Assembly: GCA_015680685.1 (NCBI GenBank)
Contig: MNCI01027470.1
Location: forward strand, 390,900-454,899
Source: Gnetum montanum
Taxonomy: Eukaryota; Streptophyta; Gnetopsida; Gnetales; Gnetaceae
DNA: 64,000 nucleotides
Direction of reading: 5' to 3'
Made by a program: the position numbers and the translations under genes. The first letter of the stretch is position 1. The number at the start of each line of letters is the position of its first letter. Shown piece after piece: positions 11,655 to 21,762 of this stretch. Below the pieces are notes generated by a model that did no database searches, was not told where the DNA came from, and was given only the letters and a program-made list of their open reading frames with translations.

Positions 11655-12002
11655 ATTCAGAAACCAAATTTTTCCCCATGCCACATATGGGAACACCTAG
11701 CAGACAGGCTCACACGAGAACGATTGGAGAAAGAACATCAACAGCTTGCTTTGGGACCCCCCAAGCCTACTCCATCAAGTGCAATACCCATGGCATCACT
11801 TGCTAACGAATCAAACGCTAAGGGAGAATCATCGGGAATAAATTATACATCCGAATCAACAGTTACGGAAGAAAGCGTCAAACTAGCTACACATGAGATA
11901 AAACTGTTGGGCTCGATGGACCAAGTAACCATTAACAAACATACCCCTAACAGTAAATATTTAGCAACAACTTTAACACAGGTCACGAAGGCACTTAAAT
12001 AG
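11655..12002 (+). pseudogene. gag C-terminal fragment, duplicated copy 2
   Basis: This repeats 8757-9102 and is fused in place to the reversed antisense ORF at the duplication junction. It reads in frame through SPCHIWEHLADRLTRERLEK and ends at the same TAG after QVTKALK. It has no start of its own and no role as a separate gene. Confidence 0.75.
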
Positions 12003-12071
12003 AAAAATACCTCACTAAGCCTATATGACCTGATATTAACTTTTCAAGCTCATCACGAAGCGCTGGTACGC

Positions 12072-12986
12072 ATGTTAACATCGGTCCCAGTAAGTGAAGA
12101 CTTACCTCCAAATGAACCTTCAATTCATGCGGTAATGTATTTGCCTCAAGCATCGACTTCTAAATCACTACGTTTCCACACTGACAACATCAAAATTGAT
12201 GAGAGAACCGGAGACGTCACCCATGCACCTATGTTCATAATGATACAAGTAGATCAATTCAAAATACATCGAGTGCATGTAGATGATGGAGCCGTCACAA
12301 ACGTAACACCCTACCCCGTTATCGAACAATTAGGGCTCATGCAACTAATTAAACCAACTTCCATCACATGCTTAAAATCATTTAGCGGATCACGCGTAGT
12401 AGTAAAAGGTACTATAGCTTTGGACTTTATAGTAGGGGATCGATTCCCCACATCAGCTAACTTCGTTGTCATCGATGAAATGCCAGGGTTCAGTTTAATA
12501 TTAGGAAGACCTTGGCTGGCCCAACTGAAAGCAGTCTCTTCCCCTATACACCAAGAGATCCACCTGCCTTATGAAGGTGGTGAAATCATCATATGCGAGG
12601 AGGCTGCTACACCTACCATTTCATCACATACAGATACAGACCAAGGCTCGGAGGTTAATTTTGAAGAGCCTAAATAGGATGACACAAACAAAAAACAAAG
12701 TTGCACGCAACCAGTAAGCAATGATCCATTAAACCTAAATGAAACCTTACCTAACATAGAGACGCGTAGACCTGAAACTTTACATACGCCGTCTAACTTA
12801 GAAATTACAACAAACATCGAAACTACTATACATACGGAAACGCTAGAAGACACTAACATAGAGCATATCCCATCAGACGTCCCTTGGGCTGAATTACCGT
12901 TCAACGTAATCAGCAAAGGGAACGCTGAGTACAGAATCACACCTATTAGTATCACTCCTAACATTAAATTCAGAAAAATCAAAAAA
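12072..12986 (+). pseudogene. Protease domain, copy 2, plus-strand element
   Basis: This is the better-preserved of the two protease copies (first frame 12072-12677). It has the active-site loop VHVDDGAVTNVTPY, the flap region FSGSRVVVKGTIALDF and the complete C-terminal motif MPGFSLILGRPWLAQL that copy 1 has lost. A TAG at 12675 interrupts the linker, which resumes and ends at KIKKLLNR near 13000. Because copy 1 is defective, copy 2 could only have acted if the transcript was read or spliced to it. That is speculation. Confidence 0.82.
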
Positions 12987-13002
12987 TTATTAAACCGTTA
13001 AA

Positions 13003-13190
13003 CTACATTCTTCGTCCGAAATGACGTTAAACTACCACATGTCTGCAACGACACAAAACTAGCCACTATCAGAAATGGCTGGTTTACCAAGGAACTCACC
13101 AGTATCACTTGAAACTTCCCTTGTTTACATGGAGCCCAAAATGGCCTTAAACTAGTGCCCATGGCCCGAGATGGCCTTAAACTAGAGTAT
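13003..13190 (+). repeat. TTAAACTA-core array after protease, copy 2
   Basis: It has the same units as 10093-10290, displaced by the tandem duplication, and no coding potential. Confidence 0.65.
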
Positions 13191-13194
13191 TTTT

Positions 13195-13718
13195 CTTATA
13201 TTTCTTTTCTCTCAATTCAATTTTTTAGTTCGAATTTATGGTTACACTGTTGCGTGTTACATTATTAGCCGTTTTTTCATATTCCCCTACTTCTGTTCCT
13301 ACTTCGTGCATTACACTTAAGCAACAAAATGGACAAAAACATTTTTACATTGCTGCATCGTGTTTACATTCAAGCACAAAATATTTTCATTTTAAACTTG
13401 CACTTCCAGTATTCAAATAAACTTAAAATTCAAATAAAAAAATGAATAAATAGAAAACTCAATTAAAAAATTGAAAATAGTATAAATGTATCACCATCAA
13501 ATTACAACTTAGTGCAATGTCCTCACATGATACATGGATCTCATACATAATCATTTGAATAACAAATAAAAAATATATTCATGTACAAATAGACAATCAC
13601 AATGGTTTACCGATCCCATGCATTAGTTCATATACAATCCAACCAAAACATTCTTCTTACGGCTCGCATAAAAACATGAGCGATCATAAGACCAAACTTA
13701 AAGCTAAGCATCAGGGTC
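13195..13718 (+). other. AT-rich noncoding spacer, copy 2
   Basis: Duplicate of 10291-10717 with scattered substitutions. No gene is seen in it. It borders the 3' end of the antisense gene-like region. Confidence 0.55.
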
Positions 13719-16289
13719 TTAAGGGGTGTCCCCCTCAGACTCCCTGCCATCACGGGTCCCTGCTCCACCAGGGCCACCCTCTTGATCATTGCCATCGCCC
13801 TGACCCTATAAAAGGGTAAAGAAAACAATTAACACAAAAGGAAAAGAGAAGAATTCCAAAAGTTATTGAATAAAAAAAATTCGCAACTTTAAATGACTTA
13901 CTGAAGAAGATCCTCCTAGACCGAATTCCAACTGACACAGGATTTCTTCTTCAGAGACACTTGCCCAGTCAGTCCCATCAAGGCCCAAATCAACATTGGC
14001 CAAAGCCTTCCCTTTGTCCACCGTGGACCAAGTGGGACATTTTAGAGGAAACTCCCCCACAGAAACCTCCCCAGAAGCTATGGTGATTACCCTCTTGGGC
14101 GATTCCATCTCCACCACAATATGCTTAGAAAATGTGTGAAATGAAGAACACAGGCCTAAACCCTCAACAAACATCTCAAGCTAACGCTTCTCTATAGATA
14201 CCTCCTTTAATGAATTTGTATAATGATACTTATGGGTCTTCTCATATTGACCCCATTTTCGTACCTTAGAAGTGAAAGCCTTCCAATCTTGACATTTGAG
14301 GTTTAGTAAATCTATTTGCGATTTACACTCTACTAGCTCCCGCGTCAACGATACTTGGCGATTCAATAAATTCCAATATCTGTCATAAGTAATTTCGGAA
14401 GTTCGTCAAGAGTGATCACCTGTTAACCTTGCTGAGGTGAACTCATAGCATGATTTGAGATCATCTCGCTCTGCTAATAGCTTGGAAATCTCTTTTTCTC
14501 CCACTTGAATCTGCAACCATAGCCTCTCAATAGAACACCTACACGTCCAAAGAGACTTGGCGTTCTGCACAATGCACTCTGCCACTTCATCATAAATTTG
14601 TCGGGGCACCTGATCAATCTGTGGGGGCAGCACAGGTAAACTATCAATACCAATGGCCTCAGCTGAATCCCATTTTAGTTTAGCCCCTGCTCATATGAGG
14701 AGAACATACCGGAATCTCTATCCTCTTCTAGATTCGGAGGATCGCCAAGGTCTAGTCTCCCTCCAAAGAAACCATTGAACATCTCATCAACTCCACCTTG
14801 ATCATCAAGGTTACCCTTTTCTGTTGTATCTCCCTCCCAATTTTCCATTCCTCCTGTCTCATCCCTGCCTCCCTCATCCTCCTCATTTAAGTTCATTGAG
14901 ACCTCTTCCTCCTCGATGATTGGTGCTAATCTCTCTTTTCTTACTCTAGAAGTCAACTCTAATGGCATTCATAGGTTCAACATCAGGCATTGTATAAACC
15001 ACCGAAAAATAAAGTAAAAATAATGATGATGATAACAAAACAAAAGCAAATAAGAGAATCAAGCTTACCCCGTACAGGCATCTTAAACAGTATACGTTTC
15101 ACCCTTGGCTTATCTGAAGTTAGAGCAACCTCTTTGGGACGTTCACGCTTCTGAACTTTTGATTTTGCTTTTCCGATCATTTCCTGGATAACCTGATTGG
15201 CTCTCCTAGCAGTGTAGGGCACATTATCTGGTTCCAACCCTATGTTGTCATGCATGTGAATTGACTGACCAGATGACCCCTCCATCATGACAGAAATTGA
15301 CTCGTCAATCCCCTCAGGAGCATCTTGAGATTCAGCCACCTCTAATAAGTGGCGAATCCACGGGTGAGATAGTTGGTGGCAATCCCTTAACACATACTTG
15401 TTATTCACGTGAACAACCAGAAATTTAGCTAGCCGACACAAGTAACCGACAAAGAATGCAAAAGTGAAATGGGATTGCGCCTCAATGTTTGAACGCAACC
15501 TCACTATCTCCCCATGGAAACCCAAAAGCAAAAACTGGGCCCAGTTATAACGTACCCCAGTCTCTAGAATAGTGTGCATGATACACACAGGTTCTACCCC
15601 AAAATTTTTCACTTGAGATAGAGACTTTGGAAACACCTGAGCCCTGAACAAGGGATATAACTAATTAACTTTTGCCACTTTTGATTTCCCCTGCATAGGA
15701 AACCCCTTAAAGCCCTTAAGGACACCCAACCAGTTCTCCAATTCATGAACCACATGGATTTCCCTTTGTACCCTATCCAAAATCACTTTAGTTCTAGTTG
15801 CTGGTACATCAAAGAAGTCCGAGAAGAATTCCTTCGATAGATGGAAAACCACTTTGACACCCTTGATGCTAGTGCTATAGTAGGTGACAAACTCGTCGAA
15901 AGAATCAACGATTCCAATCTCAATCATAGAAACATCAGGGCTTAGGGTAGTAAACAAATCCATGAGGCCCGCATCACTCAAATGATTGATGATATGTCGC
16001 GGTGCCTTCGTACGTAACCTTCGTTGTGCATCACTGACTTCCCCGAATTTCATAAACAAAGTGCTCTCAGTCTGCCCAGTTCTGATAGTGGCTCCACCAA
16101 ACAGGGCATCCACTGTACGCACAAGATAACCCCAGGGAGTCAACATAACCAGTGATGTCGTAAAACAAGCAAATTGAGGTATCGAAAATACCATTACTTA
16201 CCGTTACTCGATGGATTCGGATCGCTAGGAGCCAAATCAGAATCACGTGGGAAAACTGGCCCATTATGAGACCAATCCCCATGCAACCA

Positions 16290-16328
16290 NNNNNNNNNNN
16301 NNNNNNNNNNNNNNNNNNNNNNNNNNNN
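16290..16328. other. Assembly gap (39 N)
   Basis: A run of 39 unknown bases, with one isolated N at 16391, interrupts the antisense region between the FCP1-like part and the next exon-like segment. The reading frame across it cannot be judged. Confidence 0.95.
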
Positions 16329-16389
16329 TGGTGCTGTGTTGGCCTAGACCAAGGGTGACATTGTTCATTTTCACAAATGGTACTCGAGG

Positions 16390-16951
16390 GNCCTACTCGG
16401 GACACTGTTCTAGGAGGGTTCTGGAATAGAGTATGCACACGAGCAACTAGGAACAATGTGTTATTGATGTCGTAAGACCCATGTGACAATAAGTCCCACA
16501 CACATGATAATGGATGGCTAGATCTGGGTCCTCTAGAGGGATCATCCTCAATCGTAAGTGGTCCCTCGTCAATGTCCACCACGAAAGCCACAACGCCATT
16601 TGAAGACCTTGGTAACATGGTCTTGAGCATGCCCGATGCTAATTGTTCACTTAAATGCGACCATATTACCACGTTGAATTTTTCTAAGATGAAGGCAAGG
16701 AATTCACAGGCCCCTTCTCTGAACCATACCCCATTGTGATCAATTGTCATATCTGGAACTGGCTTGTCAAAATCAATTGGACGAAACCATGTCAGAACTC
16801 CAACCAGCTCGACCACCAAGAGGAAAGGTTTGGGATCCCTGCATGTATTCAAGAAATAGGGTGAATAAGCCATGTAAAAATAAAGTTCTATACTAGGGGG
16901 CCAACACTTAGAAAAAATTCCAGCATCAAACTCAGCATGCATCTTGCACAC
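16390..16951 (-). pseudogene. FCP1/NIF-like phosphatase domain (catalytically dead) in antisense orientation
   Basis: The segment reads like the FCP1 homology domain of plant NLI-interacting-factor-type HAD phosphatases. It has a first strand KPFLLVVELVGVLTW, then WFREGACEFLAFILEKFNVVIWS (the family's RPxxxEFL...F.V.IWS block), then HPLSCVWDLL and YDINNTLFLVARVHTLFQNPPRT (the family's SNTLL(I/V)DDSP...NPP.T block). The two catalytic Asp of the DxDx(T/N) motif read E and V, and the DD of the later motif reads VA, so no phosphatase activity is expected. It ends near a single N at 16391 and a 39 N gap (16290-16328). Best read as a host gene fragment captured by the retroelement. The fold assignment is from motif similarity by eye. 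Confidence 0.6.
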
Positions 16952-17640
16952 TAGAAAACCCAGCGTACACGCTGCATGCTAGAAAATTCAGCGTGCACGC
17001 TGCATGCTGGAAAATGCAGCGTGTAGACCCTGCACGCTACATGCTGGAGCGTGACCACAATAACCATACACGCTGAGTATAGAAACCTTATGCTATGGAA
17101 AAATCTACGCTACACAATGGGAAAATCAACAGGAATGGTAGGAAAAAAACACAAATTTCGACGAAGGGTCAAAGCCTACCTGCACGTCGACCCTGACCAT
17201 GAGGGAATCCTAGGTCTAGGTAGACATTGGAGCATCGCTTCGCTCTCTTTGGCGAAGGTCAAGCTAGGATCCTTCCTCCCCTGGCCTTCTACTTACTTTC
17301 CCTTGCTCATCGTGGCGTTCACGCTAAACCCTGTACGCTGAGGTTTTGTCCCTGCACACTGTGTTTACGTCGAATCTTGCACGCTGGGGTTTGAAGCCGC
17401 ACGTTGGATGCTCTCTGTCGACTTGCTGCACCCCGATTTATGTCACCCTGGTTGCTACCATCGTGCCATACCTACACCTTCCCCTGCCTATACTGCCTGA
17501 TATTCGCCTCGGTATACGCTACCCTCGGTACACATTGTGCTCAGTTCACGCTGGTCTCAGGTTCACGTTGGCATTTCACTACGTTCACGCTCGAACTTAA
17601 CCATGGCTACCCTGTGGTTCACACTAACTCCAATTTATAT
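16952..17640 (+). repeat. CACGCTG/CAGCGTG-rich noncoding stretch in the spacer
   Basis: Words such as CAGCGTGCACGCTGCATGCTGG (shorter versions repeated at 16965-17060) and TTCACGCT, TGCACGCTGGGG (17305-17600) recur without a fixed period. The content resembles the leader array at 6000-6590 and the U3 stretch at 23335-23440. No gene is supported. Confidence 0.55.
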
Positions 17641-17940
17641 ACTCTGCGTTAAACACATTGAGAACACCTTGAAATAATTTATTTAATTAATTTTAAAATT
17701 AACCAAAATACAAAGAATGTGTAAATACATAAGAACAAAGCAGAAGCAATGATAATGAACAGAACAAAAACAAAATAATGATATACTGGGATGAACACTA
17801 CCCATATGCAATATTCTCTTGCAAAGCAACTCCTATTGCCCACACTAAACATTTTAGTGAAAACTCCATGTTTGGCAGTTTCACACTCGATAACGATTAC
17901 AAATCGTACAATCAACCAGACATCATGAACGAACAATCAA
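17641..17940. other. Noncoding spacer
   Basis: AT-rich sequence with no supported gene. It lies between the CACGCTG-rich stretch and the GGCCTTAAACTACC array. Confidence 0.5.
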
Positions 17941-18150
17941 CAGCCTGGTAAGGCCTTAAACTACCACAAACGGCCTAGTAAGGCCTTAAACTGCCGCAAA
18001 TGGCCTGGTAAGGCCTTAAACTACCGCAAACGGCCTGGTAAGGCCTTAAACTACAGCAAACGGCCCGGTAAGGCCTTAAAACTACCATGATCAGCTCATT
18101 ATGACTATAAACGGACAGGTATGGCCCAGTAAGGCCCTAAACTACTATGC
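17941..18150 (+). repeat. GGCCTTAAACTACC tandem array before RT
   Basis: Five to six units of about 30 bp repeat CGGCCTGGTAAGGCCTTAAA followed by CTACCGCAAA with few changes. They are the most regular of the TAAACT-core arrays in this element. The array lies immediately upstream of the acceptor-like site and the pol frame. Confidence 0.85.
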
Positions 18151-18260
18151 GTCCGGATACAACAATAAATTTCCATCGCATACCTTAGTCCAATTTAGAT
18201 GCATAAACGTACAAATTACTTACATTCGAAAATAACTAACCCCCTGATTGATGCTGCTCC

Positions 18261-18274
18261 CTGTTTATTGGCAG
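18261..18274 (+). promoter_or_regulatory. Candidate 3' splice acceptor upstream of pol
   Basis: CTGTTTATTGGCAG precedes the in-frame start of the pre-RT region and is matched at the same place in the outer element. Ogre elements carry an intron here. Splicing of this element is inferred and not demonstrated. Confidence 0.45.
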
Positions 18275-18723
18275 GAGCAAACATTATGGACAGCAAGCTA
18301 TTATTCTTACCACTGTCTATCAATGGACCGCACAGAACGATCACACGAAAAATCAACATGGAGTCTATTGATTTAGGCTCAACAACAAATGACACTTTTG
18401 TGGCATCAACTCAACAAACGCTAGATTATTTCGAAACAATGACCAAAACTCTAGACCTAGAAGCTGATAGCATCACCGAAGACCCCTTGGTTGAAGTCCC
18501 CATTACCATGCCAGATGGCGAAGTTAAAATCCTGAGACTAAGTACATTGTTAAGCCTGCAATTGACTAATGACATAGCACAAGTGCTTAAAGACAACCTA
18601 AAAGCATTTGCTTGGTCCTACACTAACATGCCCAGGTTAGACCCTTGAATAGTCCAGCACAACATTATACTTGATCCAAAATTAAGACCAGTGAAATAAA
18701 AGGCACGTAAGGTCAAGCCTGAG

Positions 18724-19660
18724 GTGGCACTAGCAGTCCGCAATGAAATCACAAAACTTTATCAGGTTGGTTTCATTCAAGCTATTGACTATGCTGACTG
18801 GGTATCCAACATGGTCATTGTTCCAAAGAAGAATAGAAGTATTCACCTATGCATTGAATTTCGGGACCTCAATGTCGCGACCATAAAAGATGATTTCCCC
18901 CTACCTAGCATTGATCAACTAGTTGACTCGACCGCTGGGCATGCCTTATTATCCTATATGGATGTCTTTTCAGGATATAACCAAATTTGGATTAACCTTG
19001 AACACCAACTTAGGACGACTTTCATAACACCATGGGGGACTTTTTGCTACACGATGATGCCATTCGGTCTTAAGAACGTCGGTGCTACATACCAAAGAGC
19101 AATGACGTTTATCTTTAGTGATTATATCTTCAACTCGCTCAATGACTATGTGGATGATATCATGGTTAAATCAAAGACATCAGAATAGCATGTACAAGAT
19201 CTTGACTTAGTACTAAAATGTTGTTTAAAATATGAGCTGAGACTTAACCCAAAGAAATGTGTCTTTGGAGTTAAAACAGGAAAAATGCTCGGGTTCATAG
19301 CCTTGGAAGCAGGGATACGAGTAGACCCCAATAAGATTAAGGCCATAACAAACTTAAAACCACCTAGGAACCTTACCGAACTTTGCGGTCTTCAAGGTAG
19401 ATTATAGTTCATCAGGCATTTCATAGAAAAAATCACAAACAAGTTGAAACCTATGAACCACTTGCTACGCAAGAACGCTGACTTTGAATGGACTTCACAG
19501 TGCTAGGAAGCATTTGACAACATTAAAACAGTGCTTGTTCAACTACCCATAGTTTATCCACCTCAAAATGATAAACCGTTCTACATCTATCTTACTACTT
19601 CTGACTCATCAATCGCATCTATGCTTTGCCAAAAATGAGATGATGAAACTGAAGCCTCGG
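18724..19660 (+). pseudogene. Reverse transcriptase/RNase H region, plus-strand element
   Basis: RT begins around VRNEITKLYQVGFIQA and contains WVSNMVIVPKKN, DDFPLPSIDQLVD, FSGYNQI, TPWGTFCYTMMPFGL and the catalytic NDYVDDIMVKS. After a TAG at 19186 the frame continues with LNPKKCVFGVK and PPRNLTELCGLQGRL, then the RNase H start PFYIYLTTSDSSIASML. Further stops sit near 19406, 19504 and 19637. The catalytic Asp pair is intact, but the chain is broken. Confidence 0.87.
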
Positions 19661-20571
19661 TGTATTACTTAAGTCATGCATTAGTAGCCCATGAGAAGAG
19701 GTACAACGAGGTGGAAAGGTCATGCTTAGCCCTTGTCTTTTCCTTAAAGAAATGGAGACATTACCTATTCTGTAATCAAGTCAATATAATCTGCAAGGAT
19801 AATGTACTTAGATCCATCACAGGAAACATTTACGAGTCGAGTAGAATAGCTCGGTGGAAAGCCATGATAGCCAAGTTTGACCTGCATTACGTAGCGCAAT
19901 CATCAGTTAAGGATCAAGCAATAGCAAATCAAATGACTGCATCACCAATGCACGATCAGGCAACGATAGAGCCAGAATTCCCTGATGAAAATGTGAGTGC
20001 AATAGACATAGTACTCGATGAATACAATGCTATTTTGAATTTTGATGGAGCATCCACCTCCTGAGGGGGAAGTGTTGTTGCCGTCTTCACCTATCCCTCC
20101 GAGGAGATCCAACCCTTTACTTATCATTTCGACTTCCACTGTACCAACAACGTAGTAGAGTACAAAGGTCTCCTTAGAGGTCTTATGGCAACACTAGCTT
20201 CAAACATCACACGACTAGTAATCAAAGGTGACTCATAATTAGTTCTAAATCAAGTCATAGACGTTTACGCCTGCAAAGCACAACACTTACAACCATATTG
20301 TGATTTGACTAAGCACTTACTGAAGCAATTCGAAAATATATATGTGCAACATGTTTCCAGAAATGATAACACCATCGCAGATGCACTTGCCACGTTAGCT
20401 ATAAACATATCGCCAAATATGTTCCACACATTGCCTAGCTCTATAATTAGTTGTACTAAACCCATAACTGATAATCCCGATGAACTACCAATTACATCTA
20501 TTAGTACAATGCAGGTCATAGAATGGTACGACGACATAAAGGAGTACCTTTTACACAGTGAACTACCTTAA
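19660..20571 (+). pseudogene. RNase H tail and archaeal-type RNase H, plus-strand element
   Basis: The first part (19660-20064) finishes the classical RNase H (VYYLSHALVAHEKRYNEVE, YLFCNQVNIICKDN) and enters the archaeal-type domain at NFDGAS. A TGA at 20062, shared with the outer copy, follows. Then come NNVVEYKGLLRGL and VIKGDS, a TAA at 20236, and the last motif NTIADALATLAI. The acidic residues of the aRNH (D, E, D, D) are all present by eye. This second RNase H is diagnostic for the Tat/Ogre branch. Confidence 0.82.
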
Positions 20572-20619
20572 TATCTAACAAATGCACAAAAGGACGCAAT
20601 ACAAAAACGTTCTCGATAG

Positions 20620-21762
20620 TATGCATTGGTAGGTGACACGTTGTGTTGTCGATCCTATGAAGGCATCTTGTTAACATGCGTTAGTAGCACTAATGGCCAA
20701 AACGTCGTCGAGCAAATGCATGATGGACTATGTAGAGGGCACATAGCGCCCAGAGCAATGTCAACAAAAATAAGATGTTTGGGCTATTACTAGCCACACA
20801 TGGAGTACGATTGTTTCTCTGAGGTCAAAACGTGCAGTATCTATCAAAAACATAGCAATTTGGTACATGTTCCACCATATGAGCTGCATACAATGCAAAT
20901 CACCTGGCCTTTCCAGAAATGGGGGTTAGACATCATTGAACCAATAACTCTCCCATCTTCTGCAGGGCATAACTTTATCATAACCATGACAGAATATTTC
21001 ACAAAATGGATAGAAGTTGTTCCCATTAGAAAGACCACATCCAAATACATATGCAACTTCATTCTAGAAAACATTGTGACCCATTTTGGCATTCTGATAA
21101 CCATTATCACTAATAACGGGCCACAATTCAGCAGTGCCGAAACTAGAACTTTCTATGAAATCCTAGGGATCAAACATTCATTTTCATCCCCTTACTACCC
21201 TCAGAGCAATGGACAAGCCGAAGCTACAAATAAGATCATCATCTCAGCGCTAAAGAAGATGCTTATGTAGAGCAAGAGAAAATGGCATGAACAGTTAGTA
21301 TACGCACTATGGGCTTATCACACTATGCATCGAACTTCCATAGGTAAAATGCCATATAGTCTTGTTTATGCTTCAGAAGCTGTTTTACCTTTGGAGTTGC
21401 AGGTACCATCGTTAAGGATCACGCTCTCCAGACTCCTCAACGAAGATCAAAACAATGACTTGCACATTGTTGACCTGGACTCGGTGGAAGAGGAAAGCAC
21501 ACGTGCGCTTGATCAGATCGAATGGTACCAAAAGCAACAGCAACGGTGCCATCGGCATGATATTCATAAACGCCTAATCAAGGAAGGCGACCTTGTACTC
21601 AAAGTCGTTCGGGAACTCTCAAAAAAATTCTCAACCAATTGGGAAGGACCCTACTTGGTCACCAAAGCATTCGACAATGGAGCATTTAAACTAACCAATA
21701 TGAACAAAAATGAACTTGCACATCCGATGAACCACTTGTACTTAAAACCGTTCTATGTTTGA
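20620..21762 (+). pseudogene. Integrase, plus-strand element, two catalytic positions substituted
   Basis: The zinc-binding region is degenerate (TCSIYQKHS). The core has TEYFTKWIEVV where DYFTKW is expected and TNNGPQF where TDNG is expected, followed by SNGQAEATNK with the intact Glu. A TAG breaks the chain at 21268. The C-terminal domain is open from 21325 to 21762 (PYSLVYASEAVLPLE, WEGPYLVTKAFDNGAFKLTN) and ends at NHLYLKPFYV. Both substitutions are shared with the outer copy, so they predate the split of the two. Confidence 0.85.

Larger units (their letters stand above)
8753..14570 (+). repeat. 2.9 kb tandem duplication (gag end, protease, spacer, start of antisense region)
   Basis: Unit 1 (about 8753-11652) and unit 2 (about 11653-14570) align in order over their whole length, with the offset growing from 2900 to about 2920 through small indels. 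The junction reads ATATTCAGAAACC at 11653, the same as the unit 1 start at 8753. It joins the antisense coiled-coil ORF directly to a gag fragment. By eye the units are about 95% identical. Typical of unequal recombination or a template jump within the element after it gained its spacer. Confidence 0.85.
13719..16951 (-). pseudogene. Antisense, apparently spliced gene-like region in the protease-RT spacer
   Basis: On the strand opposite to gag-pol, long open segments follow one another: 16951-16390 (FCP1-like), 16103-15661, 15651-15070, 14963-14675, 14633-14406, 14366-14181, 14174-13902 and a last exon 13805-13719. Several joins look like splice sites. AACG|GTAAGTAATG at 16203 pairs with a GTGCGTACAG acceptor before 16103. 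TTCA|GTAAGTCAT at 13902 pairs with a CCCTTTTATAG acceptor at 13806, in phase, giving a Gly/Asp-rich C-terminus. Other breaks are single stops, for example CGT-TAG where the duplicate copy has CAG. No family is recognised beyond the first segment; a central part is acidic and a later part coiled-coil-like. Additional ORFs, some antisense, are known in Tat elements, but usually not at this location. Confidence 0.6.
18275..21762 (+). pseudogene. Ty3/gypsy pol (RT, RNase H, aRNH, integrase) of the plus-strand element, degraded
   Basis: The polyprotein order is pre-RT linker (SINGPHRTITRKINMES, EDPLVEVP), RT, RNase H, archaeal-type RNase H and integrase, aligned end to end with the outer copy at 1363-4812. 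About a dozen in-frame stops interrupt it. At most of them the other copy has a Gln or Trp codon, so they look like C-to-T or G-to-A changes. Protease and gag are 5 kb upstream across the spacer, whereas Ogre-type elements normally join these parts by splicing. The element is therefore non-autonomous today. Confidence 0.9.

Noticed and set aside
17679-17936. Hydrophobic 85-codon minus-strand frame resembling a membrane protein
   Set aside because: It comes from AT-rich spacer DNA, and no copy or context supports a gene.
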